From Streptomyces sp. 2114.4 (lineage in GTDB: Bacteria; Actinomycetota; Actinomycetes; Streptomycetales; Streptomycetaceae): DNA of 64,000 bases. The notes beneath the pieces were generated by a model. It was given only the letters and a program-made list of their open reading frames with translations, did not search any database and had not been told where the DNA came from. The DNA is taken from contig NZ_FYEY01000001.1 of NCBI RefSeq assembly GCF_900187385.1, forward strand, positions 1,488,001-1,552,000. The letters run 5' to 3'. Position numbers and translations under genes: made by a program. This document shows, one piece after another, positions 26,628 to 35,686 of this stretch (position 1 is the first letter of the stretch; each line of letters opens with the position of its first letter).

Positions 26628-29600
26628 TCACCCCGAGCAGTGGAAACGCGCCCCCGCCCAGTCACCGTGATCGCCGGACTTCTTGCCGTCGGTATCGGTC
26701 ACCTTGAGGCGTACGTGCCGGACGCCGCCGAGCGGCACGTCCACCGCCACCGGCGCCGAGGTGCCGGTCAGCTTCGGTGAGGTCCACAGCACCTTGCCGT
26801 CCCCCTCCACCGAGAAGGCGACCTGCCCGTAGTCCGCGATCTCGTCGTCGATCCCGGCGTCCGCGGTGAAGGACGTACAGCGCCCGCCGGTGAAGAACTC
26901 CAGGTCCGAGTCGGCGTGCGTCCCGATGCCCTTGCCGTACGTCTTCCCGGCGAGGGTGAGCGGATGGCCGTCCGCCGCCCCCGACTCGCCGTTGCTGCGG
27001 TCCCGTTCGGCCGGTCCGTAGCCATTGGTCTGGCTCAGCCACTCCAGATCGCTCGCCCAGGTGTCGGCGGCGGGCGCCGGCGGTACGGCCCGTACCTCGA
27101 AGCGGTGCACCGCCGTCCGCGGCACGCCGGCCGAGCGGTAGCGGACGGTCGCGGTGACGGTGACCGGGTCCGCGCTCCTGGCGTCCCGGGGCGCGGTGAG
27201 CGTCAGCGTGTCGCGCCGGGTGGCTCCGGCGGCGATCCGCGCATGGCGCACCGGCGCCGAGACGGTCCAGCCCTTGGGCGCGGACAGGGACACCGACACC
27301 CCGTGTGCCGCGCGGGTGCCCGCGGTGAGCGCCGTGCGTACGGATGTCGGCACGCCCTTGGTCACTTCCTGGCCGCCCGGTGTGGCCACCGCGACCGTCG
27401 CACCCGGGGTCCGGCCGCCGACCGCGCTCGCGCCCTTCAGCAGCAGGGTGAACGCGCGGCCGGTGGGGCGGGAGGCGGTCTTGACCCGGACGACGCCCGC
27501 CCGGTCGGCGGGGTCGTGGAACCAGCCCTCGTCCGCCGCCTCGAACGCGCCCGCGGACGGCAGCCGCCGCAGCGGACGGCCGTCCAGGGTGACGCCGCGG
27601 GGCGCGTCCCCGGTGTGCACGGTGAAGCGGTACGGCCGGGCCGTCTGCTTGCCCCGGAACGCGCCCCGCAAGGCGCCGACGCCGATCCGGACGTCGCCGC
27701 CTCCGGAGCGCGGTGCCGCCACCTGCACCCGCTGGGTGGCGCTGCTGCCGTCCCGGTGCGCGCGGGTCACCCCGTCGTCCTCGTAGAGGGTGAACGAGGA
27801 ACGGCCCTGCGGGTAGACGTCCCAGGCGAGCGGCGAGTGTGCCGTCCGGTCCCGGTAGGACCTGATGCCCGGCCACATGGGCACGGCGGCACCGGCCCTG
27901 ACGAAGAGCGGCAGGGTGTCCAGGGGGGCGCTGTAGCCGTCGACCGTGGCCGGTCCCCGGTAGGTACGTCCGGTCCAGTAGTCGATCCAGGTGCCCTTCG
28001 GGAGGTAGATGCCGTCGCGGGTGCCGGTGTCCTGGTAGACGGGCGCCACGAGGAAGTCCCGGCCGGTCAGGAACTCGTACTTGGCGGCGTCGGTGGCGGC
28101 CTTCGGGTCGTCGGGGTATTCGAGCGACAACGGCCGCACCGGCCCGACGCCGGTCCGGGTCGCCTCGGCCGCGTAGGAGTACATGTACGGCAGCAGCGAC
28201 TCCTTGAGCTTCAGGTACTTCCGGTTGATGGAGGTGTAGGGCTCGCCCTGGCGATAGGGCTGTTTGTCGCTGGCCGCCCAGCCGTCCATCGTCATCATCG
28301 CCGGGAGGAAGGACTTCCACTGCAGGTCGCGGACGTAGGTGTGGGGGCTGCCGCCGAAGATGCCGTCCACATCGCCGGTCGTGTAGGCGAGTCCGGACAT
28401 CGTCGCGCCCGCGTAGGTGGGTATCTGCCAGCGGATGTAGTCCCAGCTGCCGCTCTGGTCACCGGACCACTGGACCCCGCAGCGCTGGGCGCCCGACCAG
28501 CTCTCGGGGGCCCAGGTGAAGCCCCGGGCATCGCTGTTGTCCTCGATGCCCCGGTAGGCGTCCTTGCAGCCGTCCAGGGCGAACTTGTAGCCGTCGCCGA
28601 CCCAGGCGACATCCAGTTTGGCGATCCGCTGGCCCGCCTTGACCTGGTCGGCGAGCTTGGCGATGCCGTCCTCGGTCCACAGCCCCAGCTTCATCTTCCG
28701 TTCGCCGAGTCCCTGGGAGGTCTCGGCCAGGTTCTCGTAGCCGCAGCCGTAGCCGTCGTTGACCAGCATCCAGCCGCCAGGCAGGTCGTTCTCCGTATAG
28801 CCGTCGGCGACCTTCAGGGCGTCGAGTGTGTGCCGCTCCCCCCGGTTCGCATTGTGCAGATAGCAGTCGGAATCACCGATCTCCAGGCCGTACAGCGGCG
28901 GCAGGAAGGGCTTTCCGGTCAGCGAGGTGTACTGGCCGATGACGTCCTTGGCGCTCGGCCCGGCGAAATAGTAGGCGTCGAACCGCCGTTCCTTCGCGCG
29001 CGTCGTCACCGGCCGGCCGAAGGCGTACGTATTGGGCGCGTACGTATTGCGGAAGACCCCGTAGCCCGCGGACGAGAGGTAGAACGGGACGGAGTTGGGG
29101 TGTCCGCCGTCGTCCCAGTGGTAGTCGACGCCGACCTCGACGGTGTGGCCGCGATGTGAGGTGTTGCCGCGCCCGTTCTGCATCCCCGCGCCGTAGAACT
29201 GCTCGTCCCCGCCGCGCGCCAGGGTCTGGGTGGTGGTCGTGTCGTCCCAGCTCAGCCCCTTCGCCTCGGACCACACCAACGAGCCGTCGGCCCGCCGCAG
29301 TTCGAAGCGGAGCGGCGCCTTGAAGGCCTTCAGGGTGACCTGTGAGGTGCTGAGCTCGTAGGCGTCCTTGGCGTCCCGCCAGTGGGTGGCGGGCGGTGCG
29401 CCCTGGGGCAGCACGATGTCCTTGCCGGTCGGGTCGGTGAAGGTGCCGTCCGGGGCGAGTTCGATGCGGAAGATCCGGTCCGTCACGAAGCTGACGCGCG
29501 CCTCGGCCCGGCCCGCGTGCAGACGGTAGACGGGCCCGTCCGCGGCGAAGCCGGTGACGTCGCCGACGGTCCGGTCGGGTGCGCGGCCGTCCGCCCGTAC

Positions 29601-29684
29601 GCTGCCCGCCGGGCCCGCGACGGCCGCCACGAGCCCGAGCAGCGCGGCAACGACCGCCACCCGCAGTCCTGTTGGTTTCCTCAT
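26628..29684 (-). CDS. Secreted GH31 glycoside hydrolase with NEW3 and NPCBM domains
   Basis: A 1018-aa exported alpha-glycosidase. A Sec-type signal peptide begins MRKPTGLRVAVVAALLGLVA. Then come an N-terminal beta-sandwich (about 40-230), the GH31 barrel (about 230-640), beta-sandwich domains (about 640-770), a NEW3-like domain (about 780-860) and a C-terminal NPCBM carbohydrate-binding module (about 870-1018; WLSQTNGYGPAERD, YGKGIGTHADSDLEF). In the barrel the usual WxDMNE nucleophile motif is absent; KLDVAWVGDG and VQWSGDQSGSWDYIRW stand in the nucleophile and acid/base positions, so it belongs to an unusual GH31 branch, perhaps one acting on alpha-linked N-acetylgalactosamine or galactose. 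The ribosome site is weak. It sits between parJ and mshC, which I recall as adjacent in S. coelicolor. Confidence 0.85.
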   Translation of the reverse strand: MRKPTGLRVAVVAALLGLVAAVAGPAGSVRADGRAPDRTVGDVTGFAADGPVYRLHAGRAEARVSFVTDRIFRIELAPDGTFTDPTGKDIVLPQGAPPATHWRDAKDAYELSTSQVTLKAFKAPLRFELRRADGSLVWSEAKGLSWDDTTTTQTLARGGDEQFYGAGMQNGRGNTSHRGHTVEVGVDYHWDDGGHPNSVPFYLSSAGYGVFRNTYAPNTYAFGRPVTTRAKERRFDAYYFAGPSAKDVIGQYTSLTGKPFLPPLYGLEIGDSDCYLHNANRGERHTLDALKVADGYTENDLPGGWMLVNDGYGCGYENLAETSQGLGERKMKLGLWTEDGIAKLADQVKAGQRIAKLDVAWVGDGYKFALDGCKDAYRGIEDNSDARGFTWAPESWSGAQRCGVQWSGDQSGSWDYIRWQIPTYAGATMSGLAYTTGDVDGIFGGSPHTYVRDLQWKSFLPAMMTMDGWAASDKQPYRQGEPYTSINRKYLKLKESLLPYMYSYAAEATRTGVGPVRPLSLEYPDDPKAATDAAKYEFLTGRDFLVAPVYQDTGTRDGIYLPKGTWIDYWTGRTYRGPATVDGYSAPLDTLPLFVRAGAAVPMWPGIRSYRDRTAHSPLAWDVYPQGRSSFTLYEDDGVTRAHRDGSSATQRVQVAAPRSGGGDVRIGVGALRGAFRGKQTARPYRFTVHTGDAPRGVTLDGRPLRRLPSAGAFEAADEGWFHDPADRAGVVRVKTASRPTGRAFTLLLKGASAVGGRTPGATVAVATPGGQEVTKGVPTSVRTALTAGTRAAHGVSVSLSAPKGWTVSAPVRHARIAAGATRRDTLTLTAPRDARSADPVTVTATVRYRSAGVPRTAVHRFEVRAVPPAPAADTWASDLEWLSQTNGYGPAERDRSNGESGAADGHPLTLAGKTYGKGIGTHADSDLEFFTGGRCTSFTADAGIDDEIADYGQVAFSVEGDGKVLWTSPKLTGTSAPVAVDVPLGGVRHVRLKVTDTDGKKSGDHGDWAGARFHCSG

Positions 29685-29790
29685 GCCCGCAGCTCTAGTC
29701 CGCGGCCGGGCCGCGCCACCATGGACTCTTGGCCCGGGTTGCTGGATTTCTGCGCGCCCGGCGGCCGACCGGCGCATGAACCGTGACAAG

Positions 29791-29824
29791 AGGGGCGCCC
29801 CCGCCGACTGGCGAAGGCGCCCCT
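29791..29824 (-). terminator. mshC cluster terminator
   Basis: Perfect 9-bp inverted repeat aggggcgcc (29791-29799) with ggcgcccct (29816-29824), about 22 bp past the mshC stop on the minus strand. Confidence 0.7.
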
Positions 29825-29845
29825 GAGGACGGGTTCGACGGGTGG

Positions 29846-31075
29846 TTACAGGGCCACGCCGAGCAGTGCGTCGACCGCACGGGACACGAGGCCGGGAGCG
29901 CCCTCGTCGCTGCCGCCGCCGGATTCCTGTGCCGCGGCCCAGCGGTCCACGGCCGCGAGGGCCGCCGGGGAGTCGAGGTCGTCGGCCAGCGCCGTACGGA
30001 TCTCCTCCAGGAGGGCGTCGGCGGACGGGCCGTCGGGGCGGGAGACCGCGGCACGCCAGCGCGCCAGCCGCTCCACGGCCCCCTCCAGCACCGCGTCGGT
30101 CCACTCCCAGTCGGCGCGGTAGTGGTGCGCGAGCAGCGCCAGACGGATCGCGGCCGGGTCGGTGCCGTCGCGCCGCACCGCCGAGACGAAGACGAGGTTG
30201 CCCTTGGACTTGGACATCTTCTCGCCGTTCAGGGCCACCATCCCGGCGTGCACATACGCCTTGGCGAAGGGGTGTTCGCCGGTGAGCGCCTGGGCGTGCG
30301 AGGCGCCCATCTCGTGGTGCGGGAAGGCGAGATCGGAGCCGCCGCCCTGGATGTCGAAGCCCATGCCCAGGAGGTCCAGGGCGATGGCGACACACTCGAT
30401 GTGCCAGCCGGGCCGGCCGCGGCCCAGCGACCCGCCGTCCCAGCTCGGGTCGCCGTCACGGGCGGCCATCCACAGCATCGGGTCGAGCGGGTTCTTCTTG
30501 CCTTCGCGCTCGGGGTCGCCGCCGCGCTCCGCGGACAGCAGCCGCATCGCCTCGGCGTCCAGCCCGGAGACCTCGCCGAAGTGCGGGTCGGCCTCTACGG
30601 AGAAGTAGATGTCGCCGTCCAGCTCGTAGGCGGCGCCGGCGTCGCGCAGCCGCTCCACCAGCGGGACGATGCCGGGTATCGCCTCGACGGCGCCTATGTA
30701 GTGGCGGGGCGGCAGCATCCGCAGGGCCGTCATGTCCTCGCGGAAGAGGGCGGTCTCGCGCTCGGCGAGCGCCGTCCAGTCGACACCGGTGGCAACGGCC
30801 CGCTCCAGCAGCGGATCGTCGACATCGGTGACGTTCTGCACGTAGTGAACCTGGCGCTTCGTGTCGAGCCACACGCGCTGAACCAGGTCGAACGCGTTGT
30901 AGGTCGCCGCGTGCCCCATGTGGGTGGCGTCGTAGGGCGTGATGCCGCAGACGTAGATACGGGCGACGGGACCGGGGTCGAGGGTCACCCGTCCGCCGGT
31001 CGCGGTGTCGTGGATCCTCAGGTCGCGGCCCTGGCCAGGCAGGGCGGGGACCTCAGAAGCGGGCCATGCATGCAT
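29846..31075 (-). CDS. mshC: MshC, cysteine:1D-myo-inositol 2-amino-2-deoxy-glucoside ligase
   Basis: A 409-aa class I cysteinyl-tRNA-synthetase-like ligase that joins cysteine to glucosaminyl-inositol with ATP, the penultimate chemical step before acetylation in mycothiol synthesis. It has the HIGH-like motif in [13 protein letters not shown], zinc-site residues around YVCGITPYD and GWHIECVA with PHHEM, and the KMSKS loop [13 protein letters not shown]. It lacks the anticodon-binding domain of true CysRS; length and the N-terminus [14 protein letters not shown] fit MshC. The cluster order mshC - kinase-like protein - DUF3090 - histidine phosphatase is preserved, as in mycobacteria. Confidence 0.96.
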   Translation of the reverse strand: MHAWPASEVPALPGQGRDLRIHDTATGGRVTLDPGPVARIYVCGITPYDATHMGHAATYNAFDLVQRVWLDTKRQVHYVQNVTDVDDPLLERAVATGVDWTALAERETALFREDMTALRMLPPRHYIGAVEAIPGIVPLVERLRDAGAAYELDGDIYFSVEADPHFGEVSGLDAEAMRLLSAERGGDPEREGKKNPLDPMLWMAARDGDPSWDGGSLGRGRPGWHIECVAIALDLLGMGFDIQGGGSDLAFPHHEMGASHAQALTGEHPFAKAYVHAGMVALNGEKMSKSKGNLVFVSAVRRDGTDPAAIRLALLAHHYRADWEWTDAVLEGAVERLARWRAAVSRPDGPSADALLEEIRTALADDLDSPAALAAVDRWAAAQESGGGSDEGAPGLVSRAVDALLGVAL

Positions 31076-31207
31076 GCCATGAGCCTAACCGGACGGAGGT
31101 TCCGTCTACGAACGGGATCGGAGGTCTGGCCGGAAAGGCGCTCTTGCGTTCAGCGGCCGAACATGCAAGCGGATCGGGCGGTGTCCCGCCGCGCCCACGG
31201 CGGAATC

Positions 31208-32137
31208 TCAGACCGGCGGCCAGGGGATGGCGGGCCATTCGCCGCTCGGCTCCGGGTGCCGGCCGCTGCGCAGCAGCCCGGCCACCCGCGCCCGCAGCGC
31301 CGCGATCTCGTCATCCGTGATCAGTTCGGCCAGTCGGGCGGCGAGCGGCGCTGCGTCCTCCAGTGCCTCCTGAAGACCCCGCAGCACCTCCAGCGCCTCG
31401 TCGGTCAGCGGCTCCCCCGCCCACCCCCACAGCAGGGTGCGCAGCTTGTCCTCGGCGTGGAACGTGACGCCGTGGTCGATGGCGAAGAACGCTCCGCCGT
31501 CGCCGGGCAGCAGGTGGCCGCCCTTGCGGTCACCGTTGTTGATCACGGCGTCGAGCACCGCGAGCCGCCGCAGCCGTGGATGGTCGGCGTGCACCAGCAG
31601 CGCGGTGCGGCCCTCGCCGACCTGCGCGAAGCCGACCGCCTTCCAGCCGGGCCCCGGCTCCTCGTCCTCCACCAGGGCCAGCAGCTCGGGCACCTCGTCG
31701 CTGCTCTCCGGCGGATCGATCCACTCCTGGACCATGCCGGTGCCGTAGGGGCCGTCGCGCAGCACCGTCACCGGAATGAGGTCCCAGCCGCAGGCACGGG
31801 AGATCTCGTACGCGGCGACCTCGCGCTGGGCGAGCGTGCCGTCGGGGAAGTCCCACAGCGGGCGCTCACCGGCGACCGGCTTGTAGACACAGGCGGCGCT
31901 GCGCCCGTCCTGCGCGACCGTGCAGTAGAGCACGGCGTTGGAGGCCTCCTGGATGCGGCCGCGTACGGTCAGCTCGCCGTCGGTGAACAGGGCGTCCGAC
32001 CGGTCCCCGGCGGGCTCCGGCGCGGCCGGCGGCGGGTCCTGGGGGGCGACGGGACCGGGCAGCGGAGCGGCCTGCCCGGCAGGTTCGACGGGCACGGCGC
32101 TCAGGCGTCCCGTCGGTATCCGTTCTGGCGCGGGCAT
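31208..32137 (-). CDS. SCO1664-family kinase-like protein
   Basis: A 309-aa protein of the actinobacterial SCO1664 family, distantly like phosphatidylinositol 3/4-kinases. Kinase-like features: NAVLYCTV, AACVYKPVAGERPLWDFPDGTL with a candidate ATP-binding Lys, REVAAYEISRACGWDLIPVTV, then VINNGDRKGGHLL (catalytic-loop-like) and FFAIDHGVTFH (DFG-like). The first 50 residues are Pro/Ala-rich. ATG at 32137 is chosen because GGAGGG lies 6 bases upstream; it overlaps the end of the DUF3090 gene by 37 bp, indicating coupling. Function unknown; conserved linkage with mshC suggests a role near mycothiol or redox metabolism (inference). Confidence 0.85.
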   Translation of the reverse strand: MPAPERIPTGRLSAVPVEPAGQAAPLPGPVAPQDPPPAAPEPAGDRSDALFTDGELTVRGRIQEASNAVLYCTVAQDGRSAACVYKPVAGERPLWDFPDGTLAQREVAAYEISRACGWDLIPVTVLRDGPYGTGMVQEWIDPPESSDEVPELLALVEDEEPGPGWKAVGFAQVGEGRTALLVHADHPRLRRLAVLDAVINNGDRKGGHLLPGDGGAFFAIDHGVTFHAEDKLRTLLWGWAGEPLTDEALEVLRGLQEALEDAAPLAARLAELITDDEIAALRARVAGLLRSGRHPEPSGEWPAIPWPPV

Positions 32138-32691
32138 ACGTGTCCCTCCGGGTCGAGCGGCAGGCTGCACAGCGGGCACGGCGGGCGGCCGGCGTTGACC
32201 ACTTCGAGCGCCCGCTTGGCGAACGCCCTGGCCATGGTGCCGGTGAGGCGCACCCGCAGCATCGGCGGGCCGTTCTCGTCGTCCTGGAGCAGCCGCTCCT
32301 CCGCGTCGGCGAGGTCCTCGTCGCTGTCCGCTTCCAGCTCGACCAGGGCCTGTGCCTCGACGATCATCCGCTCGTCCTCGCCGTCCCAGGCGAGCGCCAT
32401 GGTGCCCACCCGGAACTCTTCCTCGACGGGCGATTCCAGCGGGGCGGAGTCGGCCACCTCGGCGGGTGAGACGGCGGGCACCGGGGCGTTGCCGCCGCTG
32501 CGCCGCACGACCTCGTCCAGCAGCTCGTCGATCCGCTCGGCGAGCGCCGCGACCTGGGTCTTCTCCAGGGCGACGCTGGTGGTGCGGCCGGAGGCGGTGG
32601 CCTGGAGGTAGAAGCTACGGCGGCCAGGCAGCCCGACCGTACCGGCCACGAAGCGGTCCGGCGCGTCGTAGAAGAACACCTGACGGGACAA
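32101..32691 (-). CDS. DUF3090 family protein
   Basis: A 196-aa conserved actinobacterial protein (DUF3090; mycobacterial Rv2134c type). It opens LSRQVFFYDAPDRFVAGTVGLPGRRSFYLQA and has a C-terminal cysteine pair pattern, CPLCSLPLDPEGHVCPRQNGYRR, resembling a small zinc ribbon. TTG at 32691 is chosen because GGAG lies upstream and the conserved domain starts there; a GTG at 32724 is possible but lacks a ribosome site. Overlaps the following kinase-like gene, so they are one operon. Function unknown. Confidence 0.87.
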   Translation of the reverse strand: MSRQVFFYDAPDRFVAGTVGLPGRRSFYLQATASGRTTSVALEKTQVAALAERIDELLDEVVRRSGGNAPVPAVSPAEVADSAPLESPVEEEFRVGTMALAWDGEDERMIVEAQALVELEADSDEDLADAEERLLQDDENGPPMLRVRLTGTMARAFAKRALEVVNAGRPPCPLCSLPLDPEGHVCPRQNGYRRDA

Positions 32692-32809
32692 CGTCCTGCT
32701 CCGATTGCTCGACTGCGGGGTCACTGCGGTCGCTGCACGTCCTGCGGTCACTGCGCGGATCGCAGGCGTGGCGGGCAGCGCCGTCGCACCACCCTACTGC
32801 GCCGACTGA

Positions 32810-33508
32810 TCACGCTGCTCCCGCACCACCGCCGACGGCCGCGTCCCGGTCTGCCGCCGCGCCGCCGCCGTCCGCCCGGGGCACGAGTGATCCGAAGTCA
32901 CCGGTGTCCCCGAGCCGTACGAGGTAGGGGCGCAGCCGGGTGTAGCGGATCGCGGTGACCGAGCACGGCTCGACGGAGATCCGCTGGAAGAGGTCGAGGT
33001 GCATGCCCAGCGCGTCGGCGACCAGGGATTTGATGAGGTCGCCGTGCGAGCACATGAGGTAGGCCGCCTCGGGGCCGTGCGTCCCGTCGATGCGGGCGTT
33101 CCAGTCGCGTACCGCGTCCACCGCCCTGGCCTGCATCGCGCGCATCGACTCACCGCCGGGGAAGGCGGCCGCCGAGGGGTGCTGCTGGACGACCTCCATC
33201 AGCGGCTCGTCGCTCAGCTCGGCGAGTTTGCGGCCCGACCAGTCGCCGTAGTCGCATTCGCTGATCCGGTCCTCGATGTGCGGCGTGAGCCAGGGCCGGG
33301 CCTCCAGCAGCGGCGCCACGGTCTCCCGGCAGCGCTGCAACGGGCTGGAGACGACGGCGGTCAGCGGCACCTGGGACAGCCGTACGGGCAGCCCGGCGGC
33401 CTGGGCGGCGCCGTGCTCGTCGAGGGCGACGCCGGGGGCCCGTCCGGCGAGCACTCCGGCGGTGTTGGCGGTGGAGCGGCCGTGTCGCACCAGGATCAGC
33501 GTGGGCAT
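32810..33508 (-). CDS. Histidine-phosphatase family protein (phosphoglycerate-mutase-like)
   Basis: A 232-aa phosphatase with the catalytic RHG motif at the N-terminus (MPTLILVRHGRSTAN), the partner Arg in SSPLQRCRETV, Glu in ISECDYGDWSGR and the second His in YLMCSHGDLIKS. It corresponds to the MSMEG_4193/Rv2135c group linked to mshC across actinobacteria. The C-terminal 25 residues are a Gly/Ala/Arg tail. ATG at 33508 has AGGGTGG 6 bases upstream. First gene of the mshC-direction cluster, divergent from corA with only 59 bp between the starts. Substrate unknown. Confidence 0.88.
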   Translation of the reverse strand: MPTLILVRHGRSTANTAGVLAGRAPGVALDEHGAAQAAGLPVRLSQVPLTAVVSSPLQRCRETVAPLLEARPWLTPHIEDRISECDYGDWSGRKLAELSDEPLMEVVQQHPSAAAFPGGESMRAMQARAVDAVRDWNARIDGTHGPEAAYLMCSHGDLIKSLVADALGMHLDLFQRISVEPCSVTAIRYTRLRPYLVRLGDTGDFGSLVPRADGGGAAADRDAAVGGGAGAA

Positions 33509-33567
33509 GGGCGCCACCCTACGTTCCCGGTCCGTGTTCCTGGCAGGTGCCGGCGTGACGAGCGAGA

Positions 33568-34560
33568 ATGCCAGGTGTGATCGTGGACTGCGCCATCTAC
33601 CGGGACGGCCGCCGCGCCGAGTGCGCGACCGACTTCTCCCGCGCGCTGGAGGAGGCGCGGGCCGAGGGCGACGCCTTCCTGTGGCTGGGGATGTACGAGC
33701 CGACGGAACGGGAGTTCGAGCTCGCCAGCAGCGAATTCGGGCTGCACCCGCTGGCCGTCGAGGACGCGCTCAAGGCGCATCAGCGGCCCAAGTTGGAGGT
33801 TTACGACGACTCGCTGTTCATGGTGCTGAAGCCGGTCACCTACGACGACGAGGCCGCCACGGTGACCGCGTCGGAGGTGATGGTGTTCCTGGGCGAGGCG
33901 TTCGTGGTCACCGTCCGGCACGGCGAGGCCAGCCCGCTGGCGGCGGTGCGCCGGCGGCTGGAGGAACACCGGGAGATCCTGCGGCACGGCCCGGGGGCGG
34001 TGCTGTACGCGGTCTGTGACGCGGTGGTCGACCACTACATCGACGTGGCCTCCGAACTCCAGCTGGATCTGGAGGAGTTGGAGGCGGAGGTGTTCGCTCC
34101 GGTACGCCGGGACACCAAGAACACCGCGGCCGAGATCTACGCCTTCAAGCGCGAGGTGCTGGAATTCCGGCGGGCGACCGGCCCCCTGGCCGCGCCGATG
34201 ACCCTCCTGCAGAACCCCGGCGTGCCGTACGTGCACGACCACGCCCGGCCGTTCTTCCGCGACGTCGACGACCACCTCACCCGCGCCAACGAGTCGGTGG
34301 AGAGCCTGGACCGCCTGCTCTCGGACATCCTCGCCGCCCATCTGGCGCAGATGGGCGTCCGGCAGAACGACGACATGCGCAAGATCTCGGCCTGGGCGGC
34401 GCTGGCGGCCGTACCGACCCTGATCGCCGGCATCTACGGCATGAACTTCGATGACATGCCGGAGCTGAAGTGGCACCTGGGCTATCCGGCGATCCTGCTG
34501 GTGATGGTCGTCATCGAGGTCTCGCTCTACCGCCTGTTCAAACGCCGCGGCTGGCTGTGA
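33568..34560 (+). CDS. corA: CorA-family magnesium/cobalt transporter
   Basis: A 330-aa CorA channel for Mg2+ (and Co2+) uptake across the cytoplasmic membrane. The N-terminal cytoplasmic domain (about 1-265) includes YEPTEREFELASSEFGLHPLAVEDAL and a long coiled helix; the two C-terminal membrane helices flank the selectivity motif YGMNF in IAGIYGMNFDDMPE, and the protein ends in the basic RLFKRRGWL typical of the family. ATG at 33568 starts 59 bp from the divergent phosphatase gene. A GTG two codons further on is also possible. Confidence 0.93.
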   Translation: MPGVIVDCAIYRDGRRAECATDFSRALEEARAEGDAFLWLGMYEPTEREFELASSEFGLHPLAVEDALKAHQRPKLEVYDDSLFMVLKPVTYDDEAATVTASEVMVFLGEAFVVTVRHGEASPLAAVRRRLEEHREILRHGPGAVLYAVCDAVVDHYIDVASELQLDLEELEAEVFAPVRRDTKNTAAEIYAFKREVLEFRRATGPLAAPMTLLQNPGVPYVHDHARPFFRDVDDHLTRANESVESLDRLLSDILAAHLAQMGVRQNDDMRKISAWAALAAVPTLIAGIYGMNFDDMPELKWHLGYPAILLVMVVIEVSLYRLFKRRGWL

Positions 34561-34614
34561 CGGCGCGGCCGGCTGTGCCGGGGGCGGTCCCGGCGGCCGG
34601 GCGCCCCGCAGGGC

Positions 34615-35403
34615 TCAGGCGAACTCCGGCGCCGAGGTGGCCGGGCCGCCCAGCGCGTTCCGGCGCTCGGGCATCCGGAGGCTGACCATCCGCCGCCAGC
34701 CGCCCAGCCGCTCATAGCCGTACATCGCCCGGATCCCGGTGGTGATCCCGCCGCTCTTCGCCTTCGGCCACCGCAGGATGCGGCCCATGTGGTCCATCAC
34801 GGCCAGGCTGACGTCCCGGTAGATGACGATCTCGGTATGGGCGCAGTCGTGCAGGATCCGCTGGATGGTCCGGCCGTGGCCGAGGCGGGCCAGCCGCAGC
34901 AGCTCCTCGTGGCAGTACGCCAGGTGGTTGTCCTCGTCGTGGGAGATCATCCGGATCGCCTTGCCCACCTCGGGGTGGTCGCCGAAGTGCTTGTTGAGCA
35001 TCACCATCTGGTCGGCGGCACGCTGTTCGGTGACCCGGCTGTGCGCGAGGTAGGTGATGATGTCGAGCTCGGTGAGCGGTTCGTCGCGGCGGAGCTTGTC
35101 GTGCGCCAGGCCGATGCCCCGCCGCTCCAGCAGTGCGGTGTAGTCGGTCGCCGCGGGGACGGCGGCGGGCGTCAGGCCGCGCTTGCGCAGCAGGGCGTGG
35201 AAGATCCGGCCGTGCTTGTCCTCGTCCGCGCCGTGCCGGGTGACCTTGGGCGCCAGCTCGCGCAGCGAGGCGGGCATGAGGGCGGCGATCCGGCCGTTCT
35301 CCCAGCCGCCCTGGGCCTCTCCGGTGGCCGCGATGGAGCAGAACAGGCGGTAGGAGTCGTCGTTGTCGACGATCTCCTGGAACAGGCTTCGGGCCGAGAT
35401 CAT
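34615..35403 (-). CDS. Ferritin-like domain protein
   Basis: A 262-aa, mostly helical protein with ferritin-like di-iron signatures: HGADEDKHGRIFHALL and ISHDEDNHLAYCHEELLRLA, both of the E/D-x-x-H type, plus earlier AATGEAQGGWENGRI. The C-terminal 60 residues are basic. ATG at 35403 has GGAGG eight bases upstream; the GTG three codons upstream overlaps that site and is less likely. Exact activity unknown. It converges on corA, with 54 bp between the stops. Confidence 0.8.
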   Translation of the reverse strand: MISARSLFQEIVDNDDSYRLFCSIAATGEAQGGWENGRIAALMPASLRELAPKVTRHGADEDKHGRIFHALLRKRGLTPAAVPAATDYTALLERRGIGLAHDKLRRDEPLTELDIITYLAHSRVTEQRAADQMVMLNKHFGDHPEVGKAIRMISHDEDNHLAYCHEELLRLARLGHGRTIQRILHDCAHTEIVIYRDVSLAVMDHMGRILRWPKAKSGGITTGIRAMYGYERLGGWRRMVSLRMPERRNALGGPATSAPEFA

Positions 35404-35686
35404 CTGCGCCACCTCCGAACGGACACACCCGTAGGAAAAGTCAAAGGGGGTGTCCGGCGGGAGGCAACCGGAGCGGCCGTTCGTACGGCCGTCCGGGCGA
35501 TGTCCGTCCAGGTGGCGGGCGTAACCCGGCCCCTGTCACTGCGTTGTGCCGCCTGACGGCCGCGGCGGGGAAGATCCCCCGAGCCCCCGCCACGGCCGTG
35601 GGGCCGACCGGGCCCGGCACTGTGCGCGCCGGGCCGTGTGCGGGACTTCCGGACGGGTTCCGGTACGAGCGCCTGCCGCCCGTCGC

